Source of the DNA: JALONO01 sp038209965
GTDB taxonomy: Bacteria; Bacteroidota; Bacteroidia; Cytophagales; Thermoflexibacteraceae
Direction of reading: 5' to 3'
Length of the DNA stretch: 6,706 bases
Assembly (NCBI GenBank): GCA_038209965.1
Contig: JBBQXF010000172.1
Coordinates: forward strand, 1 to 6,706
A model generated the notes under the pieces. It saw only the letters and a program-made list of their open reading frames with translations. It ran no database searches and was not told where the DNA came from. Made by a program: the position numbers and the translations under genes. How positions within the stretch are numbered: position 1 is the stretch's first letter; each line of letters opens with the position of its first letter. Below are positions 1 through 6,270 of this stretch, one piece after another.

Positions 1-114
1 AGTCAATGGATCAGAAATCAAACGGGCACCAGTCACCTTACCAAAATGCGCAAACGCGGTGGTTAAATCCGCAGCTTGGGTTTGAAGATTTAATTTTGAA
101 ACAAAGATGATCAT
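1..114 (-). CDS. RNA-recognition-motif (RRM) RNA-binding protein, N-terminal part only
   Basis: A minus-strand reading frame begins with ATG at 114 and stays open for 38 codons to the left edge, so only the N-terminus is present. The protein starts MIIFVSKLNLQTQ. Residues 3-8 (IFVSKL) fit the RNP-2 strand of an RRM domain (typical bacterial form IYVGNL). The following DLTTAFAHFGKVTGARLI (about 16-33) fits helix 1 and strand 2 of the same fold, with the usual F-x-x-F-G-x-V pattern, and SDP matches the usual turn after strand 2. RNP-1 would lie outside the window. Bacterial members are small single-domain RNA-binding proteins of roughly 80-140 residues, often induced by cold or stress; this is family knowledge and is not shown here. 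No Shine-Dalgarno sequence precedes the start, as is common in Bacteroidota. The family call is quite secure despite the short length. Confidence 0.85.
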   Translation of the reverse strand, partial: MIIFVSKLNLQTQAADLTTAFAHFGKVTGARLISDPLT

Positions 115-160
115 CAATGAAGGAGTAGAAATGGACAAAAAGTGCTGGCTTACATTGGAA

Positions 161-220
161 CGCTACGACCCTTGTGCCCGCTGCGGGAGGTACAGACTCC
201 GCGCAACGGGCGGGGCCAAG
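161..220. repeat. REP-like imperfect palindrome between two minus-strand genes
   Basis: Arms at 176-189 and 197-211 pair around a 7-nt loop (GTACAGA), with one C/A mismatch and one bulged C. An outer CTTG (171-174) pairs with CAAG (217-220), which extends the stem across an internal loop. The element lies between the ends of two minus-strand genes, where repetitive extragenic palindromes and terminators typically sit. There is no T-run on the minus strand after the stem, so a simple intrinsic terminator is less likely than a REP-type dispersed palindrome. The repeat status is inference, because only one copy is visible here. Confidence 0.45.
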
Positions 221-301
221 ATCATTTGTTGTTGACAGTCACGGTTGGCTTTGGGAAGATTTTCCCTGTAAAGTTTTGCTAACTAAGTGCAGGACATCTG
301 C

Positions 302-913
302 CTATTGGGCTTGAGTGGTTTCAAGCGCGTTCTTACCGGTCAACTTGATGATTGGTGAGCGGTCATAATAGCTCAGATAACGGTCAATTTTCTTGTTGCT
401 ATCAAAACGGGTAACAAAATTCATGCGAATCCTGACTGATTTATCGCCATAAGCTAGATTATTGGACAGGTAAGAATACACATACATGCCAGGCTGGGCG
501 CCTGCCTTGAGCTGGCTGGTTATCTCGATCGGAAAATGGTTGAATTCGCTCATGGTCATGGAGGTGCCGCCCGAGGTTTGTTTCCAATTCTTCCACCAGC
601 CCACCACAGCGGCTTTGCCTATCAGAACGGTGCGCGTGTCCACATCGCCATCGGGAAAACTAAACCGGACACTATCCGCCAGCATGGCTGCCCAGGCATC
701 AAATTCAAATTTGCCCAGGTGCAGCAGTGCTTTCTCGGCCGAATCGGCGTAATAATCCGGGGCGATGGTGAATCGTGGGTTGGTAATTACTGGCATTGCC
801 GCCCCGACAGAAGCAGTTTTGGTATCAGTTGTTGCGGGCGATCCGCAGCCAACCAAACAAGAGACCATTGCGGTCAGAACGACGGCAAACGGGAAAGCAG
901 AGATGTTTTTCAT
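302..913 (-). CDS. NTF2/SnoaL-like lipoprotein
   Basis: This 203-residue protein starts with a lipoprotein signal peptide: charged MKN, a hydrophobic stretch of about 17 residues, then the lipobox L-V-G-C with the lipidated cysteine at residue 23, followed by a low-complexity GSPATTDTKT linker. It is therefore expected to be exported and membrane-anchored. The mature part, from about residue 52, resembles the NTF2/SnoaL fold: an N-terminal helix (YADSAEKALLHLGKFEFDAW), then MLADSVRFSFPDG, a GKAAVVGWWKNW helix, and two long strands ending in VTRFDSNKKIDRYLSYYDRSP. Such domains include small-molecule binding proteins, polyketide cyclases and many proteins of unknown role. I see no catalytic residue set that fixes a function. 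ATG at 913 is chosen because it gives the complete signal peptide. No Shine-Dalgarno sequence is seen. It is followed after 187 bp by the RRM gene on the same strand, and looks monocistronic. Confidence 0.82.
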   Translation of the reverse strand: MKNISAFPFAVVLTAMVSCLVGCGSPATTDTKTASVGAAMPVITNPRFTIAPDYYADSAEKALLHLGKFEFDAWAAMLADSVRFSFPDGDVDTRTVLIGKAAVVGWWKNWKQTSGGTSMTMSEFNHFPIEITSQLKAGAQPGMYVYSYLSNNLAYGDKSVRIRMNFVTRFDSNKKIDRYLSYYDRSPIIKLTGKNALETTQAQ

Positions 914-1288
914 TTTTTTGCAGATAAATAAACCAAGAAAATAAAAGTAAAAGTGATTCGCTATTTTTGGTATTTGGTGGTCTAAAAGTTGATGATATTT
1001 GGTCTCAAATGTTCCTCGAGCTTATAGCGTTGAACCCAGCCCAACGAATGACTCAATACCCAGCTAATCTATTGGTTTTCCGTGTCGCAATCAGGCGTTT
1101 TCCTTTTTGAATGGTAGGCCAAATCCAGACGATTGGCGATTGAACCAGAAAAGAATAACGCATCAGAGCCATACGAATTCACCTCGAGGCGAAATGCCGC
1201 CCAGACAATAAGTACATTAATTAAAGTGTGTAATGTAGCAGTGGTTTCCTCCAATGATAAGGTGCATTAACGGAAATCTTGCGAATTT

Positions 1289-1332
1289 GACAAAAGGAGG
1301 AACCGAATACCACAACGGGCTTGCCTTTTGTC
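1289..1332. repeat. Perfect 9-bp inverted repeat with 26-bp spacing
   Basis: GACAAAAGG at 1289-1297 is mirrored exactly by CCTTTTGTC at 1324-1332. The arms enclose 26 bases. No T-run follows on either strand, so a terminator is not well supported. It could be an operator-like site or a remnant end of a small element. Confidence 0.5.
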
Positions 1333-1383
1333 CTTGTGTGAAACAAAACTACGGGATAGGCTAATACGAAAATTTAAAAAAGG

Positions 1384-1420
1384 ACGGAGGGGGTCAAATT
1401 CTGTACGAAGGGGGGTAAAT
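1384..1420. repeat. Two G-rich 16-bp direct repeats with 21-bp period
   Basis: ACGGAGGGGGTCAAAT (1384-1399) and ACGAAGGGGGGTAAAT (1405-1420) agree at 13 of 16 positions and are offset by 21 bp, two helical turns. From general knowledge, IS21-family elements carry several G-rich terminal repeats of this style (GGGGGTCAA-type) as transposase binding sites. No istA or istB coding sequence is present nearby, so at most this is a solo end or remnant. Confidence 0.45.
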
Positions 1421-1492
1421 ATTGATCAAGGCCCAAAATCAGTGGCTGGATCCGGCGCAAAAGCAGGCTTGGTGAAGAGGTTTTGGTCGGTC

Positions 1493-1553
1493 GGGACTGC
1501 CCAACTGGGCCGTCTTCCCACATCCACCGGCGCACAGCCAAGTGCCTCTTGGC
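1493..1553 (-). terminator. Two hairpins downstream of the histidine kinase stop
   Basis: A palindrome at 1493-1519 has core arms GCCCA (1499-1503) and TGGGC (1506-1510), flanked by pairing GAC (1495-1497) and GTC (1512-1514). A second hairpin pairs GCCAAG (1537-1542) with CTTGGC (1548-1553) around a 5-nt loop. They lie 50-110 bp past the kinase stop in its direction of transcription. Neither is followed by a U-tract, so they may be transcript-end structures that block exonucleases or Rho-type ends rather than intrinsic terminators. Confidence 0.3.
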
Positions 1554-1602
1554 CACGGAACTCGGCTGCACACTCGCATGAAGGTGGGCAATCTTGGTTA
1601 GC

Positions 1603-3486
1603 TTAGGCCAAATTAAACTCAAAATAAGTATGGGTGCCGTTGTGCACTTCTTCCCGCATCGAGCCGCTCAGTTGTCTGGTGAGCAGTGATATCAGTTGCC
1701 CCCCAAACCCGGTACCGTGGGTAATGCCCGTTTTGCCGATCCCATTATCAGAAACCTCCAATTGCAACACGCCATCTTTGCGTTTGTCCAATTTGATGCG
1801 CACTGTCCCCTTTTGTCCTTCGGCAAAGGCGTATTTGAGGGTATTGGTGATCAGTTCATTGACGATTAGGCCCAGCGGCACGGCGGTATCCACATCCACG
1901 TCCAGTTTTTCCATCGCACACTGGATCTCGACCCTTTTTTGGGCCCCAAACGAACTCAAAATGCTGTCGCTCAGGTTGATGAAATAGTCCTTCATTTCAA
2001 CGGCCCCCAGGTTTTCGCCCTGGTACAGCTTTTGGTGGACAATGCCGATGGAATGCACCCGGTTTTGGCCTTCCAGCATGGCATCCTTGGTGAATGGGTC
2101 GTCGATCTGGGCCGATTGGAGAGCGAGCAAACTGCTCACCACTTCCAAGTTGTTTTTGACCCGGTGGTGGATTTCTTTCAACAGCAGTTCATTTTCAGCA
2201 TTTTTAGTGGCCAACAAACGGTTGGTTTTTGTCCGGGCCCGATAGCTGATGTAACCAAACAGCAGAAAGCCGGCCAGCAATATTACTAGGCCGATGCCCA
2301 ACCATTGCACTTGTTGTTGTTGCGCCAGTTGTTGCGTCTGGCTAAGTATGGTCGCTTCTTTGGCTTTGGTTTCGTACTGGACGAGCATTTTGGACATGGC
2401 TTCATCACTTTTGGTCGACCGCAGGCTGTCCCTGATCACGTACGCTTTTTTATGGTATTTCAAGGCCGACGGATAGTCGCCCAGCTTTTCATAAATGGTG
2501 CTAACATGGTGGTAGTTTTCGGTCAAATTGGATAAATCACTGTCTTTTTCCTGCTTCTTCACGGTTTCCAATTGGTAGCCAAGGGCAGCCTGATAATCTC
2601 CCAAGAGCAGACTGACTTCGCCCAAATTGGCAATGGTGGCCGCGATGGCGTTTGGGTAATTGACTTTTTTGGCCAGTGCCAGGACGGTTTGGTAATCGGC
2701 CAACGCCGCTTTGTACCGTCCGAGCCGTTTGAGGGCATTGCCCCGGTTATTGGTAAAGTCACAAATGGTAGACGTATCAGTCGGTTGCAATCGGCTCAGT
2801 TCCAGTACGCGGTTGAAGTACCCCAAAGCCTGCTCATGGTCGCGGCTGTGCATGCACACATCGCCCGCATTGGTGAGCGCATACACTAGTTCATCGGCAT
2901 AATTATTTTTTTCACAGATTGCAATTGCTTTTTTGGCGTAGCCGGTGGCTTCGGCGAGCCGATTTTGCCGGATAAGATCGGCCGAGATGCGCTCATAGGC
3001 GCTGGCCATGCCTTTTTGATCACCGATGGCTTCCATCAGGCTCAATGCCTTGAGATCGGCCACCAAGGCTTTTTCTGTTCCATCCCTTTTTCTATGTACC
3101 CAACCGATCTTGAACAACGTCGTGGCTTGTCGCTTTTTGTCACCGGTGGCCAAGTAGCCGGCCAAGGCTCGGTCAAACAGGGTGGCGGCCGTGTCCAAAT
3201 GCAGCAGGTTGGCGTGCATCCGGCCGGCCAATTCCCAAAACCTGGGCTGCCAGTTTTTATCCCCGGTTTTTTCGGCCAATTTCACTCCTTGTTTGGCATA
3301 GGCCAGTGCTTTATTCAGATCACTGCCAAAAGCAAGGTTGACCAACTGGTTCAACAGGGCCAATTTTGCCGTATCCACTTTTTCGGTGCGCAGGAGTTGT
3401 TCCAAGCTATCATAGGCATTTTTTTGGCCATGCACCAATGGTACCATCAAAAGGAGGAAGTAGCAGATAAAGTAGGTTTTTTTCAT
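1603..3486 (-). CDS. TPR-containing HisKA_2-type sensor histidine kinase
   Basis: This 627-residue membrane kinase autophosphorylates on histidine and should pass the phosphate to a response regulator. It has a signal peptide (1-20, probable cleavage VHG|Q). A tetratricopeptide region follows (about 85-350), with repeats near 161-190, 201-230, 242-271, 282-311 and 322-351 that carry G-x-Y-x-x-A-L patterns. Next are a glutamine-rich coiled segment (about 370-393) and one transmembrane helix (about 394-413). The HisKA_2 dimerisation domain has the motif EIHHRVKNN (438-446); H441 aligns with the conserved HRVKN histidine. The ATPase domain has an N-box NELITNTLKYAF (543-554), G1 box DNGIG (580-584) and G2 box GTGFGG (591-596). 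All catalytic motifs look intact. The topology places the TPR region outside the cytoplasm and the catalytic part inside. The start at 3486 gives the full signal peptide. The likely partner is the LytTR regulator encoded upstream on the same strand. The stimulus is unknown. Confidence 0.95.
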   Translation of the reverse strand: MKKTYFICYFLLLMVPLVHGQKNAYDSLEQLLRTEKVDTAKLALLNQLVNLAFGSDLNKALAYAKQGVKLAEKTGDKNWQPRFWELAGRMHANLLHLDTAATLFDRALAGYLATGDKKRQATTLFKIGWVHRKRDGTEKALVADLKALSLMEAIGDQKGMASAYERISADLIRQNRLAEATGYAKKAIAICEKNNYADELVYALTNAGDVCMHSRDHEQALGYFNRVLELSRLQPTDTSTICDFTNNRGNALKRLGRYKAALADYQTVLALAKKVNYPNAIAATIANLGEVSLLLGDYQAALGYQLETVKKQEKDSDLSNLTENYHHVSTIYEKLGDYPSALKYHKKAYVIRDSLRSTKSDEAMSKMLVQYETKAKEATILSQTQQLAQQQQVQWLGIGLVILLAGFLLFGYISYRARTKTNRLLATKNAENELLLKEIHHRVKNNLEVVSSLLALQSAQIDDPFTKDAMLEGQNRVHSIGIVHQKLYQGENLGAVEMKDYFINLSDSILSSFGAQKRVEIQCAMEKLDVDVDTAVPLGLIVNELITNTLKYAFAEGQKGTVRIKLDKRKDGVLQLEVSDNGIGKTGITHGTGFGGQLISLLTRQLSGSMREEVHNGTHTYFEFNLA

Positions 3487-3628
3487 GTGCAGTTAAATAG
3501 TCAATGGTGAATGGTGGTTTGGGCATTACCGGTGTTGTGGTGTGGGCATTACTGAACACTAGGCCAATGCGAAAGCGATAATAAGCAAAATATGGCCAAC
3601 GCCCAAATCGGGAGCGGGTTCGGCGGTT

Positions 3629-3887
3629 TCCGTGTCCCCACGGGCGACCCTATCGCCGTTGTCCCTATTCCACGGGCGACGGCCCGCCCGGAACCGCTCA
3701 CAGGTGCGCCCGCTGGTAAAGTTCCGTTGGGGCAACCAAAACCGCTGCCGGGGCTTTTGGCCGCCGGCAGGGTTTAGGGGCCATTGGCGAACTTTGGCAA
3801 CAGCCAACCGCTTTGCCAACAGTTTCCGTTGGGCACTTGTTGGCGGGGCTTTTGTCCGCCGTTGTCCGTGTCCCATGGACGGCCCGC
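3629..3887. repeat. Three related GC-rich repeat units
   Basis: CCACGGGCGAC occurs at 3638-3648 and again at 3670-3680, 32 bp apart, each after a GTCC-type lead. The second copy is preceded by CCGTTGTCC (from 3656) and continues into ACGGCCCGC. A third, diverged unit at 3859-3887 combines CCGTTGTCC, CGTGTCCC and ACGGCCCGC. The units contain internal palindromes: CGGGC-GACG-GCCCG at 3673-3686, and GTCC-CAT-GGAC near 3869-3879. They are likely a dispersed intergenic repeat family of this genome, which is inference. Confidence 0.5.
3739..3775 (-). terminator. Bulged 12-bp hairpin between regulator and kinase genes
   Basis: AAACC-G-CTGCCGG (3739-3751) pairs with CCGGCAGGGTTT (3764-3775): 12 base pairs, one bulged G and a 12-nt loop. 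Read on the minus strand, the stem ends in GGTTTTGG, a short U-stretch. It lies about 113 bp past the regulator stop, in the transcript that would lead into the kinase gene. It could end or attenuate that transcript, or simply be a GC-rich repeat structure. Confidence 0.4.
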
Positions 3888-3888
3888 G

Positions 3889-4635
3889 CTAAATGGTTTG
3901 GATGCGTTGCAGCAGCTTTTCCCGCATGGCACCGCTCATGGGGATGATCTGTTGACCGATCATGACATCGTTTTCGCCCACTTCGTCCACTTGCTCAATA
4001 TTGACAATGTACGACCGGTGGACGCGCATAAAATGCCGGGTGGGCAGTTTGTCTTCCATCGTTTTGAGCGACACCGTGAGGATGTAGGGCTTGAGCTTGG
4101 TGTAAATGCGGCTGTAGTTGCGTTCTGCCTCGATATAAAGAATGTCGGCAATGATGATTCTGATCATTTTTTCTTTGTTCCGCACAAAAATGCGATCACT
4201 CAGGATAAATGGTTGATCTGGCTCCCGGACTTCTTCGGGCAAGGTGGCGGAGTGGGCATCGGCCAAGCGGCCAATGGCCAGCTCGATGGCACGCTGCAAA
4301 TCCAATTGGTTGAACGGTTTGGAGATAAACGCCTGGGGGCGGGTGGCTTTGGCCCGGTTAAAAGTAGCCTCGTCCGTGTTGGCGGTGAGGTAGATAATGG
4401 GCACATCACCATTTTTTTGCATGCGGTGGGCGGTCTCGATGCCGTCGATCTTGCCCTTGAGGTTGATGTCGAGCAGTACCAGATCGGGCTGGTTTACGGC
4501 CACCAACTGAATGGCCTCCTCGCCCCGGGGCACTATGCCCGTCACTTCGTAACCAAGGTTGGTAAGTTGGAGCGAAATCTTCGCCGCAATGATCATATCG
4601 TCTTCAACCACCAGAATTTTGATCAAAGTATCCAT
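3889..4635 (-). CDS. LytTR-family response regulator
   Basis: This 248-residue cytoplasmic regulator joins a receiver domain (about 4-122) to a LytTR DNA-binding domain (about 145-246). The receiver shows the acidic pocket E11-D12-D13, the phosphoacceptor D56 in LVLLDINLKG, the switch threonine T84 in YLTA, and K106 in SKPF. The LytTR part has ILYIEAERNYSRIYT (165-179), RVHRSYIVN (204-212) and the C-terminal IPMS (231-234) typical of the family, which binds direct repeats in promoters. ATG at 4635 is chosen because it opens directly into the first receiver strand. The same frame is open further upstream to about 4833, but that stretch has no domain character. The gene lies upstream of the HisKA_2 kinase on the same strand, which makes it the likely phosphotransfer partner. 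No Shine-Dalgarno sequence is visible. Confidence 0.95.
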   Translation of the reverse strand: MDTLIKILVVEDDMIIAAKISLQLTNLGYEVTGIVPRGEEAIQLVAVNQPDLVLLDINLKGKIDGIETAHRMQKNGDVPIIYLTANTDEATFNRAKATRPQAFISKPFNQLDLQRAIELAIGRLADAHSATLPEEVREPDQPFILSDRIFVRNKEKMIRIIIADILYIEAERNYSRIYTKLKPYILTVSLKTMEDKLPTRHFMRVHRSYIVNIEQVDEVGENDVMIGQQIIPMSGAMREKLLQRIQTI

Positions 4636-5109
4636 CACTGCGCGCTGGTTGTTTGAAAAGTGAACGATAAAATAATTGGCAGCCACTTTTCTAAAACCCA
4701 AGGTGCGGTAGGTTGGCCAGCCGGCAGGTTTTTTGGGCTGGGGGTTGGCAGTGGGCCGAGTCGTTTCTTGGGTGCCCATCGGCGGGCACCAGTGGCAGCG
4801 CTCCGATCCAATTGGCCGGCAACCGATTGGCACTTATCGATCTGGACAAAAACTTGGCAATCAGGGCGACGGCTCAAAAAATCATCAAGCGGAATATTGG
4901 CCCTAAATCTGGGCCATTCAAGCGGTAAGATGGGAGGTGCAGAGCACTGTTTCATTCAACATTCATCGACTAAATAAACCGCTTCGCCAGTTGGCTAAGG
5001 TTAGTTGGTTCCTGTGGCCGAACCCCGGCCATTTATCGTCAAAGATATACTTTTTGGACAATAAACCTAGCTTGCTATATCTTTGGCCACTCAAGAAAAT
5101 GAAAGCTGC
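4636..5109. other. 474-bp divergent spacer between regulator and acyltransferase
   Basis: The spacer must hold promoters for both divergent genes. The acyltransferase promoter is clear and is listed separately; a regulator promoter is not obvious. A perfect 7-bp hairpin, GGTGCCC-ATCGGC-GGGCACC, lies at 4771-4790. A second, imperfect one pairs GGCCC (4899-4903) with GGGCC (4911-4915), and it is flanked by the 8-bp direct repeat TCAAGCGG (4885-4892 and 4918-4925). Frames of about 105 codons are open on both strands but show no recognisable protein character. Confidence 0.55.
5054..5085 (+). promoter_or_regulatory. Bacteroidota-type sigma-A promoter of the acyltransferase gene
   Basis: TTG at 5054-5056 and TATCTTTG at 5078-5085 are 21 bp apart. 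The second element matches the Bacteroidota -7 consensus TAnnTTTG exactly, and the spacing is within the known range. Transcription would start near 5090-5092, leaving a leader of only about 20 bases before ATG 5110. This also argues against a TTG start at 5083. Confidence 0.65.
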
Positions 5110-6270
5110 ATGAGCATAGCACCTACCCAACGCCTGATGTCCCTCGATGTATTCCGGGGCATGACCATCGCCGGGATGATTTTGGTCAACAACCCCGGCG
5201 ATTGGGGGCACATTTACGGCCCTTTGCAGCACGCGCCCTGGCACGGCTGGACCCCCACCGATCTGGTGTTCCCTCTCTTTTTGTTCATCGTCGGGGTGTC
5301 GATTGTGTTTGCGCTCTCCGCGCTCATTGAGCCCGGGGGCGACCGCCGCGCGGCTGTGCGCAAGGTGCTGGTGCGCGGGGCCAAGATCTTTGGGCTGGGC
5401 CTGTTCATGGCGGCTTACCCATTCTTCAATTTTGAGGTTGACCCCATTGAAATATCCTCGCAAGTGGTGCGGATCCGCATCATGGGGGTGCTCCAGCGCA
5501 TTGCCCTGTGCTATGCCATTGCCTCTATCCTCTATTTGTATTTCAAGCCCCAATCGTTGTACTATATCGGGGCGGGCCTCCTCTTGGGCTATTGGGCGTT
5601 GATGGAGTGGGTCGATGTGCCGGGGCATGGCCGGGGCCAGCTCGACTCCGAAGTGGGCAATTTGGCCGCCTACGTCGATCGGCTCATCCTCACCGAAAAC
5701 CACTTGTGGGCGGGGGCTAAGCGCCTGCGCGATCCCGAGGGGGTGCTGGCCACGCTACCAGCAGTGGGCACGGCCATCTTGGGCATTCGGATGGGCCTCA
5801 TCCTCAAGGACAAGGCCACCAGTGCCGAATTCAAAATTGCCCGGATGCTGGTGGAAGGTTGTTTGCTGGTCATCCTCGGCTATGTATGGGATTGGTTCTT
5901 TCCGATCAACAAGCCCCTTTGGACCAGTTCCTATGTGCTGTTCACGGGGGGGCTGGCCACCTGCGGCCTGGCCCTGTGCTACTATTTTATCGATTGCCTT
6001 GGCTACCGCCGATGGGCCTTCCCGTTCAAGGTCTATGGGGTCAATGCGCTGATCGTGTTCGTGATGAGCGGTATTTTGGCCGAGACTTTCGGGATTTTTA
6101 AGGTGGGGGAAGCACCCCGCCGGGTGGCGATCAACCATCGGCTCTATGAGTTTTACGAACTGTTCCTGCCGCCCAACTTGGCCTCGCTCGCCTATGCCCT
6201 CACGTGGGTGGGTGGGTGGTTTTTGGTGCTTTGGTGGATGTTCCGCCGCAACATCATCGTCAAGGTGTGA
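5110..6270 (+). CDS. COG4299-type multi-pass membrane acyltransferase (HGSNAT-like)
   Basis: This 386-residue integral membrane protein belongs to the family that includes the catalytic part of heparan-alpha-glucosaminide N-acetyltransferase and bacterial NagX/DUF5009-type proteins. The first segment carries the family signature LDVFRGMTIAGMILVNNPG (12-30), then LQHAPWHGWTPTDLVFP (39-55). H41 aligns with the histidine proposed to carry the acetyl group in human HGSNAT. Other conserved blocks are RIMGVLQRIALCY (123-135), DPEGVLATLPAV (208-219), NKPLWTSSYVLFTGGLA (267-283) and VYGVNALIVFV (308-318). I count about ten hydrophobic segments, and the length is normal for bacterial members. Family members move acetyl groups across the membrane to amino sugars; the substrate here is unknown. 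ATG 5110 is preferred over TTG 5083, which lies inside the promoter. A four-codon frame (ATG 5099) ends in TGA overlapping the start as ATGA. The gene is divergent from the two-component genes. Confidence 0.92.
   Translation: MSIAPTQRLMSLDVFRGMTIAGMILVNNPGDWGHIYGPLQHAPWHGWTPTDLVFPLFLFIVGVSIVFALSALIEPGGDRRAAVRKVLVRGAKIFGLGLFMAAYPFFNFEVDPIEISSQVVRIRIMGVLQRIALCYAIASILYLYFKPQSLYYIGAGLLLGYWALMEWVDVPGHGRGQLDSEVGNLAAYVDRLILTENHLWAGAKRLRDPEGVLATLPAVGTAILGIRMGLILKDKATSAEFKIARMLVEGCLLVILGYVWDWFFPINKPLWTSSYVLFTGGLATCGLALCYYFIDCLGYRRWAFPFKVYGVNALIVFVMSGILAETFGIFKVGEAPRRVAINHRLYEFYELFLPPNLASLAYALTWVGGWFLVLWWMFRRNIIVKV

Larger units (their letters stand above)
914..1602. other. 689-bp spacer without a credible gene
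   Basis: The part next to the lipoprotein gene (914-1010) is AT-rich and probably carries that gene's promoter, but I find no clean TAnnTTTG match on the minus strand. Open frames here begin only with TTG and have no recognisable composition. From about 1280 the base composition shifts to G-rich and then GC-rich sequence, with an inverted repeat, a G-rich direct repeat pair and two hairpins that are listed separately. The mosaic look suggests decayed mobile-element or gene remnants, but no protein fragment can be recognised. Confidence 0.6.
3487..3888. other. 402-bp GC-rich structured spacer between regulator and kinase
   Basis: This gap is unusually long for a regulator-kinase pair on one strand. 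The part next to the kinase (3487-3600) is lower in GC and contains GGGCATTAC twice (3521-3529 and 3544-3552). The part from 3600 to 3888 is GC-rich, with repeated units and hairpins listed separately. Open frames exist on both strands, but their composition is repetitive and matches no family I recognise. I find no clean TAnnTTTG promoter for the kinase; TATTTTG on the minus strand near 3590 is only one base short of that consensus. Confidence 0.6.

Noticed and set aside
131..235. 34-codon plus-strand frame with AAGGAG upstream and a C-x2-C pattern
   Set aside because: It is mostly built from the REP-like palindrome, and Bacteroidota starts seldom rely on such a ribosome site. It is reported only as part of the repeat finding.
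486..931. Plus-strand frames opposite the lipoprotein gene
   Set aside because: The minus-strand frame has a full lipobox signal peptide and a fold-like body; the opposite frames show neither.
1069..1254. 61-codon minus-strand frame
   Set aside because: It starts with TTG, has no internal Met, no ribosome site and no recognisable composition.
1328..1622. Overlapping 80-90-codon frames on both strands downstream of the kinase
   Set aside because: Both need TTG starts, run through G-rich repeats and hairpins, and look like chance openings in GC-rich DNA.
3559..3892. Frames of 60-105 codons in the regulator-kinase spacer
   Set aside because: Low-complexity, arginine- and proline-rich products that follow the DNA repeats; open on both strands at once.
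4636..4833. N-terminal extension of the LytTR regulator
   Set aside because: The extra 66 residues have no domain character, and ATG 4635 starts exactly at the first receiver strand.
4660..4977. 105-codon plus-strand frame in the divergent spacer
   Set aside because: GTG start, no family resemblance, and it overlaps the region expected to hold the regulator's promoter.
4963..5703. 246-codon minus-strand frame opposite the acyltransferase
   Set aside because: It is histidine-, glutamine- and proline-rich as expected for an antisense shadow of a GC-rich membrane gene whose family motifs are clear on the plus strand.
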